Assembly: GCA_011009095.1 (NCBI GenBank)
Contig: VTPC01090602.1
Location: 57,273 to 121,272, forward strand
Reading direction: 5' to 3'
Origin: Ignelater luminosus
Lineage: Eukaryota; Arthropoda; Insecta; Coleoptera; Elateridae
Length of the DNA: 64,000 nucleotides
Below the pieces are notes generated by a model. That model had not been told where the DNA came from. It worked only from the letters and a program-made list of their open reading frames with translations, and ran no database searches. The translations under genes and the position numbers were made by a program. Shown in pieces: positions 57,600 through 64,000 of this stretch. Position 1 is the first letter of the stretch. The number at the start of each line of letters is the position of its first letter.

Positions 57600-59014
57600 T
57601 CTTGCCCTCCAACTCTTTTCAGCACTTTTTCGTTCCTACCTTTATCCTATCACTTGATTCTAGAAGATTCTGGGGATTATCCAGTGTTATTTTTAATCCC
57701 TTTTCTATCCACTTCTTTTTCTGTGATGGGTTTTTAGTTGTTTCAATGCACAGAGTGGAAACATCCAGTGGCACATCAATCGGGACACTTCAGAGGTTAT
57801 TAACCATAGTAACTCTCATTTACTCATCTGTAAGCAAAGTCTAACCATTGTAGAGTATAAATTTGTTTAGTGATGGGTGCAATCAAAAAAATAAACGGAA
57901 AGAACAAAAAAGCAACACTCAAGTATTGGAAGCAACAGAAGACGATAGCGAACTGCTGGCAAATTAGGAGTTCTACGTAGAAGCAAGAGAATAATTCGAT
58001 ATTGTCTGACATATAATGTGTGGAATATCTAAGTAAACTCGAAAACTGAAAATTCGAAATGTTAATTTAGTAAAATGGATTACCTGGGTGCTGTAAAATG
58101 TAAGTTGGCAAGGAAGAGAGTGGAAATATTTAATGTGCCCTAAAAAAACCACTAAAAGCAAAGTATTGTCTAACTCCCTACTTACTCATTTGTTAGATGT
58201 TACTTCATGAGTTGATCTTGGGAAAAAATCCTAAAGCAGCCAGAACAACGCAAATTAAGATTCTTCAGATGCGAATGAACATGTGCGCAAGCGCTCAGAC
58301 ACTGTCAACAAAATGACATTTTGCGATGATACGTTTGATTTTTGTGGCCAAGAAAGACATTTAAGAAAATGATGCCCACGTAGTTTATACTGATTCAAGG
58401 ATAGAGGTAGATGCCGTAATATTGTGGAAGAACATATCTAACAAAAACACTCGATTCGTCGTTAGAAATCGTTAGTGAACTGAAGCGGGGTAGAACGAGC
58501 AAATTTGCAGTTTTCTAAATCAGCAGGTATGAGTAGTAGTCTGGAACGTACCCAAGTAAGCACAAGCACGTCATGCAAGTTATCCCTAGATAGTTGGCAG
58601 TGGAAAAAGTAGAAGCAACAGTCCAAAAATTCCAAGTTGGCAAAAGACTCAGAGAAAGTGGTTTTTGGTTCGGGGTATCTGAAGAGAATCGCCTGGTTCT
58701 ATCTTGATTAAGTTTGGTTCTCGGTTGCAGTAATCAAGTATTCTCGGGCGCGAACTAAAACTTCAATGAAGATTCCTAGAACTGGAACTGTGCTAGGACA
58801 GCATTAAACTGTGAGGATGGGGACAATTTTGGAAAGATCTACCACTAAGTCACAAATTTGAGAAATTTTATTTTGTGTTTCGTCGGCTTCATATGAAAAG
58901 TGCATAAGTCTAAAATTTGAATAAAATGAGATCCTAATGCCTTCTAATTTAGAGTTACCTTTTCCACAGATTAAATTCAAAAATACAGCGTAAAATTGAT
59001 AGATGACGCTGAAA
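57600..59014. other. No gene seen
   Basis: Nothing recognisable; open frames at 57584-57844, 57824-58161 and 58804-59049 lack motifs. Confidence 0.5.
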
Positions 59015-59016
59015 TA

Positions 59017-60307
59017 CGAGGGTGGTCTGAAAAGTTTCCGACCTAACAAAGATACAAGACATTTTTTCTGAAAATTTTTTTTTATTTTTCAACATAGTCT
59101 CCTTGTAACTCTACACACTTCTCCCAGCGATGCTCCCATCTCTGTAACCCGTCTAAACAGTCCTCGGCATTTTTCTCTGCAAAATAATTGTTCACAAAGG
59201 TGATTGCCTCTTCATTTGACGAAAATCTTTGTCCTCCGAGCGCAATTTTTAGATGAGGGAACAAAAAGAAGTCGCTTGGGGCTAGATCTGGTGAGTGAGG
59301 CGGATGGTCAAGCAGTTCAAACCGTAATTCGTGGATTTTCGCCATGGCAACCGCTGAGGTGTGAGACAGTGCGTTGTCTTGGTGAAACAGGATTTTCTTT
59401 TTCTGCAAATGTGGCCGTTTTTTGCAAGTTCTGCCTTCAGCTTGTCAAGTAATGATGTATAGTATGTTCCTGTAATGGTTTTTCCTTTTTGAAGATAATC
59501 GATTAAAATAACTCCATGACTATCCCAAAAAACAGTCGCCATCACTTTCCCAGCCGACAAAACCGTTTTTGCTTTTTTTGGAGCCGGTTCCCCCTTTGCA
59601 GTCCACTGTTTGGACTGTATTTTTGTTTCGGGCGTATAATGGTGTATCCAAGTTTCATCTACAGTAATTAATCGGCGCCCAAACTCGGATTTATCTCGCC
59701 TAAACTGCGCCAAAAGAGCGTTGGAAATATTCATTCGAACACGTTTTTGGTCTAACGTGAGCAAACGCGGCACCCAACGCGCGGACAGCTTTCTCATGCC
59801 TAAATGTTGATTTAATATGTGACAAACACGTTCTTTTGACATGTTCATAACCTCTGCTATCTCTCTCACTTTAATTCGGCGGTCGTCTAGCACCATTTGG
59901 TGAACTTTGGCGATGTTTTCGTCGGTAGTTGCAATTTTTGGACGTCCCGAACGTTCATCGTCTCCCAAGCTCTTACGGCCACGTTTAAATTCAGCAGCCC
60001 AAATTTCACTGTGGTAAATGATGGTACAGAGTCCCCATACACAGAATCCAACTCATCTTTTATTTGCAAAGGCGTATTGCCTTTCAAAAACAAATATTTA
60101 ATGACAGCTCGATACTCGATTTTGTTCATTTTCACAAAAAAACTCACATCAACTCACTCAAACGACTGTTACATAAAAACTGCGCGTCCAAATCGGCTGA
60201 AACTTTGGTGAGTAACTGTCAACAGACGAAGAACGAAATTCAGTAGTTTTTATTTACGAGTGCTGCCATCTTCACGTTGAGGTCGGAAACTTTTCAGACC
60301 ACCCTCG
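59017..60307 (-). mobile_element. mariner element of a second family, full length
   Basis: A 1291-bp element with perfect 28-bp inverted repeats (outer bases CGAGGGTGGTCTGAAAAGTT at both ends) and TA at 59015-59016 and 60308-60309. It is related to, but clearly distinct from, family 1 (different inner repeat half and protein). Confidence 0.97.
59082..60129 (-). pseudogene. mariner transposase, two 1-bp deletions
   Basis: The protein starts MNKIEYRAVIKYLFLKG at 60129 (another in-frame ATG at 60147) and ends GDYVEK with a stop at 59082. A missing base near 60004, in the helix-turn-helix part where TTVKYW would be expected, shifts the frame. The main frame then runs from about 59968 through DERSGRPK, SARWVPRLLTLDQKR and the first catalytic box VDETWIHHYTPETK. 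A missing A in the A-run near 59412-59418 shifts it again just before FHQDNALSHTS (second Asp) and HSPDLAPSDFFLFP (third Asp, 34 residues later). All catalytic Asp codons are intact and there are no nonsense codons. It is nearly intact but non-coding as it stands. Confidence 0.95.
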
Positions 60308-60309
60308 TA

Positions 60310-63300
60310 GCGCAAATAAAATGATGCACAAGTCTACTAGCATTGACAGTTTAAGGCAGTTTTTTCTTTTTACTGCTGAAACAGGTTTTTAGGACTCGTG
60401 CAGTTTTTATGTGAAGCCGACGGTTTGTCTTATAAATATTTTCAGAGCACTAACCTTGTCTTAGGCGAGCACCAGAGCTCTGCGGAGCACCATGCCATAC
60501 AAAGCGGTAAAGAATGTCTGAATCAAATTTTTATTTTAGAGAGTCTCTTGGTTTTGTCTTGCTTGGAAACGATGTATCCCATAATGAGAACAACAAATAA
60601 CTCTTTTGTTAAATAGATTTCAGATGAAAAAGGAAAAACAGTGTAATGTTATTTTCATTTCTTAACATATTTGCGTTTTGAAATATTTATTACTAACATT
60701 ATTGAAGTCTTGAAAAGCTTATCGCTGCCTCGGCTTTTGGAATAAGTAAAGTCTGATTTACAACGTATTAGAACAGGATGTAATTTTCCATTGCATGTAG
60801 GGACTCCGTAATATTTAATCTCGTCACGCGCAGGACCAACTCAGATTATTGCGGGGAGAGTCTTGTCATAGTTAGCCAGCGTGATAGTGAATTCGGCTCT
60901 CCAGGGTGGCTTATTGAAATACTTGTATGCAGGGCGTTCTTTCTTTGTTTACTCATATGCAGGATGTTCGGCAACGAGAAACCACACTGACGAATACATT
61001 GTCTACGACTTATGACTTCTGGCGCCCTTTGGTTTCGTGACATTTACAGGTAGAACCTAAATTCGTTTCTGAGTTTGAGCTAACTAACCCTTTTGCAGGT
61101 AAGTCATTTATGAACCACGCCCGTCTCCGGCGTTCGAGCTGCTGCGAGCACAACACTAGGTTTCGTAACGGGCATAAGGCCTCTTTTTCGGGTTTTGCCC
61201 ATCACAACTGTAAACTTACTTCATCTTTCGGCTGTGCAAAGCTGGCGCACCTCCAAAACTTTTTACCACATTTCCCCAAAAGTAAACATTTATGTTTTAT
61301 TCTTTGATCTAGAAGTTCACAAACAAAGTCAATTGTTAGTTTAGTACGTTAAATAAGCCTTAGATATTATGGTTAGATTGTTTATATCTCTATGACGTTT
61401 TACAAGGTTTACCTTTAAGCTCCATCTTGGCACAGTGTCTTTCTTTTTATGGTACCGTTTTGCACTGGCGTTAATTCTGTACAGCTCTACAACAAAATGT
61501 TTACATAACTTTGCGATGTCACTGTGCGTCATTTTTATCGAATACCAAGACGAGACACCCTGTATGTATTTCCTATCATTTTCTCAAAATTAAAGTAAAG
61601 TAAAGTTTTAAAAACAAAATGGAAAACAGCAAACTACTTAAAAGTAAATATCGAGACAGCGCATTTAAGAGCGTTAGAGAAGATAAGTTAGATGATTTTG
61701 AACTTGTCAAGTTGGACTATTTATAACCTCAAATATTATAAACCTTATTTAAATACAAACATAGTTGCCCAGCTATAATTTTATATTCAGAAGATCCACC
61801 ATGTCCAGAGAGACAAACCAGCTTTTGCAAGCTTATGAATAGCGTTCTCCAGATTTTAGACAAGCAGACTGCTTTATTAAGTTCAGCCTGATATTTTGAT
61901 GCATAAGCTTATCCTTTGCTTTAAACATCTACTTTAAAAGATCTTTCTGAAGAAATGCTTTTTTGAGAAATCCTGGACCTCTCGTCTTTTTGGATAAGCA
62001 AATTATGACTTATTGAATCTGAAATTCCTCGCAATCTTGATTACAGTTTAAAAATATGGAAATTGTAAGAATCATTGATTAATCGTTTGTTGGTTAATTC
62101 TAAAAATTATTTACTTTGTATTCTTGTTTAGCGTCCTTCGATAGGAATTCCCAAGTTTCATAAATTCTTGAAAATCCTGTAACTTCAGAATTTTAAATTA
62201 AAGTTTCAAACATGATCGAAATACTGAACTTGCTTAATCATCTTGAAAACTGATCTGTAGTAAGTGTTTTCTAGATTTTTATTGCTTCAAAGGTGGCTTC
62301 AGAAATCGTTCTGTGGCATGGTCGGTATATATCGACGTTTGAATTTCGTTCTTTTAAAAAAAGTATTGAACTCAGATTAATTCACTTAGGCACAAATTTA
62401 TGAACAAAAAAGTTAATTATATGGATACCTATCGTGACAAAGTTAATTTAATGACATTGCTATTTAAACAGAAAGGGCATGTGTACAAGTCAAGCATGTA
62501 TGCAGATTGCTTTTTTTAAGGATAAATTACAATGAGCCCTACCTACTTGCGTGTGCAAAATTGAAATCAAACAATTCACTTTCTCCATTTCACACCTTTC
62601 TGGACTTCAGAAACACCATGAAATCTACACTAGTATTTGTCAGATTTTACATAAATTTATTTAGTCGGAACACAGGGGATTTTCAATTTCGTGTGATCTT
62701 AACTTGAGATTCGAAGCTAGGAAGTATATCCTTCTATTGTATCTAGGCAGTGTATAATACTACATGAATTTCTAAAGAAAACATCGTTCTTATGATGTCA
62801 TGTCAGACATGTTTATTGTTTCCCATAGGTAACATAGTACAATAACTAGCAACGTTGAATAGGATTTTCTCGTTGTAAATTAGGTAATGTAAGCGGTTTG
62901 GTAATGAAGCAAATATTAATTTTCTCTTAATAATAATATCTGCTGGCTTCCTAATTTTCTCTCGTCCTTCTGGTTTTATAACAAATTTAAATTGTAATGT
63001 CAACTGCACATGACGTGTATATAACAAAAACGTTTCTAAAGTTCATTTAGTTTGTTTTAAGTAGCGTAAATAAAAAGTTTTTATATGGAAACTAGTGATA
63101 ATAAAAAGCCGTTGCGTGTGTTTTAAATTGAAAAAATTAAAACGGCAATAAAAAGCTTTTACTACCGAATTATCTGCATTTGCTATAACGTATAATTTTC
63201 ATTTTGTTCACTGATTCAAACTGTAATTTAATAATAGTAGAGGTCTGTATCTAATTATTTTGTCATTTCGATATTTATTATTAATTTCCAATGCTTATTG

Positions 63301-64000
63301 TAGCTATTGTACGTAATAATATGTTTGTAATGATTTAATAATAAATCGGCTTGAAAGTAATTAGTGTAACCTAGTTAAATCTTCTATGAATATTTTATGC
63401 TATCCATTACTGTCAAATATAAAATAGTGTACTGACCGCCCTTACATCAATATTATACTAATTGAAATTGGGAATTGTTAGTATAATTGTAAAGCCTTCC
63501 TGTATAACTATTTAGAATGTTTTGGAAGAAATGGATTAAAAGGAAATTTCTAGTTTAAGACTTAAAAATTCTAGATTCTTTCATTTCGTAATTTTAAATA
63601 CTGATGAGGATTTATACTGTTGGCAAGATTTCTCGAATGCTTCAGTTTAAGTTACATTTTTCAGTTTACAATTCACAACGGGTTACAGATAAATCTGAAT
63701 AGACTACAAACGTGACGGTTTATTCACGTTCTCCTACATCGCAATCCAAAACGATCGAAACATCTGTTCATAATCGGAGGGTTTTTTCAACGGTCAATAA
63801 TATGTAGGAATTTCAAGTGTAAAGATGATCCTTAAAAGATTCAGTTTTTTTATGCTATGCCGCCACATTAGTTACCTACAATAAAGTCAAACGGTTAAAC
63901 AGTGTTTGGTGGGTTTTAAATAACACTGCCCAAGAAAAAAAATTTTAATGTTTCCTTCACTTCATGAGTCAATTCTTACTAATTTTGGGTTGAGAAAAAC
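60310..64000. other. Long AT-rich stretch, no gene seen
   Basis: No recognisable coding sequence or RNA gene. A locally GC-richer patch lies at about 60840-61220. ACACCCTGTATGTA at about 61556-61569 resembles a Tc1-type transposon tip but has no partner nearby. Open frames here lack motifs. Confidence 0.5.

Noticed and set aside
61556..61569. ACACCCTGTATGTA as a transposon tip
   Set aside because: No inverted partner within several kilobases; similar tips at 50759 and 52340 belong to the duplicated segment and also have no partner.

Overview
The window is eukaryotic nuclear DNA, AT-rich, and almost certainly from an insect. The evidence is a recognisable fringe gene, several mariner/Tc1-type transposons with TA target duplications, APE-type non-LTR retrotransposons with divergent reverse transcriptases, and LTR-element remains. 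The LINE protein style (YADD box, EN domain, 3' GAA or ATG repeats) is the kind I associate with beetle and aphid genomes; that placement is inference. No bacterial operons, ribosome binding sites, rRNA, convincing tRNA or CRISPR array are visible.

Layout. 1-7.3 kb: the edge of a mariner (1-1010), a minus-strand LINE remnant (about 2860-4770) and a plus-strand LINE remnant (about 5620-7318). 8.6-9.6 kb: the only clear host gene, a single-exon fringe glycosyltransferase. 10.7-12.0 kb: a complete DD41D mariner-like transposon with an uninterrupted 361-residue transposase and 31-bp terminal inverted repeats. 12.36-16.4 kb: a minus-strand LINE split by a nested mariner at 12705-13976. 16.4-21.9 kb: mostly empty. 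21.96-23.25 kb: a second copy of the first mariner family. 23.9-28.4 kb: another minus-strand LINE, interrupted by a 2.5-kb insert with a decayed transposon-type protein. 30.6-31.3 kb and 33.4-34.9 kb: two large inverted repeats; the second has arms of about 450 bp and an inner reading frame. Between them (32.6 kb) is a hammerhead-ribozyme-like motif of the kind carried by Penelope-like retroelements.

39.4-41.9 kb: a deleted Gypsy-type LTR element (LTR, primer-binding site, gag-like coiled coil, polypurine tract, partial LTR). 42.99-44.28 kb: the third copy of the first mariner. 44.4 kb: a small MITE-like repeat. 45.8-47.2 kb: an internally deleted Tc1/mariner-type element with inverted repeats of over 100 bp. 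47.65-48.0 kb: a short satellite-like run. 49.56-53.10 kb: the two sides of a 10-N gap carry the same roughly 1.57-kb sequence, which looks like an assembly overlap left unmerged. 53.58-53.96 kb: a minus-strand LTR. 57.4 kb: a LINE 3' end. 59.0-60.3 kb: a fourth mariner of a related family with perfect 28-bp inverted repeats. The rest is AT-rich DNA in which I see no gene.

Overall this is a gene-poor, transposon-dense stretch. The genes do not form a pathway: fringe acts on Notch-type receptors in the Golgi, and every other coding trace belongs to a mobile element. The most notable items are the intact DD41D element, the intronless fringe, the long-armed foldback with a nearly open frame, the ribozyme-like motif and the false-duplication signature at the gap.
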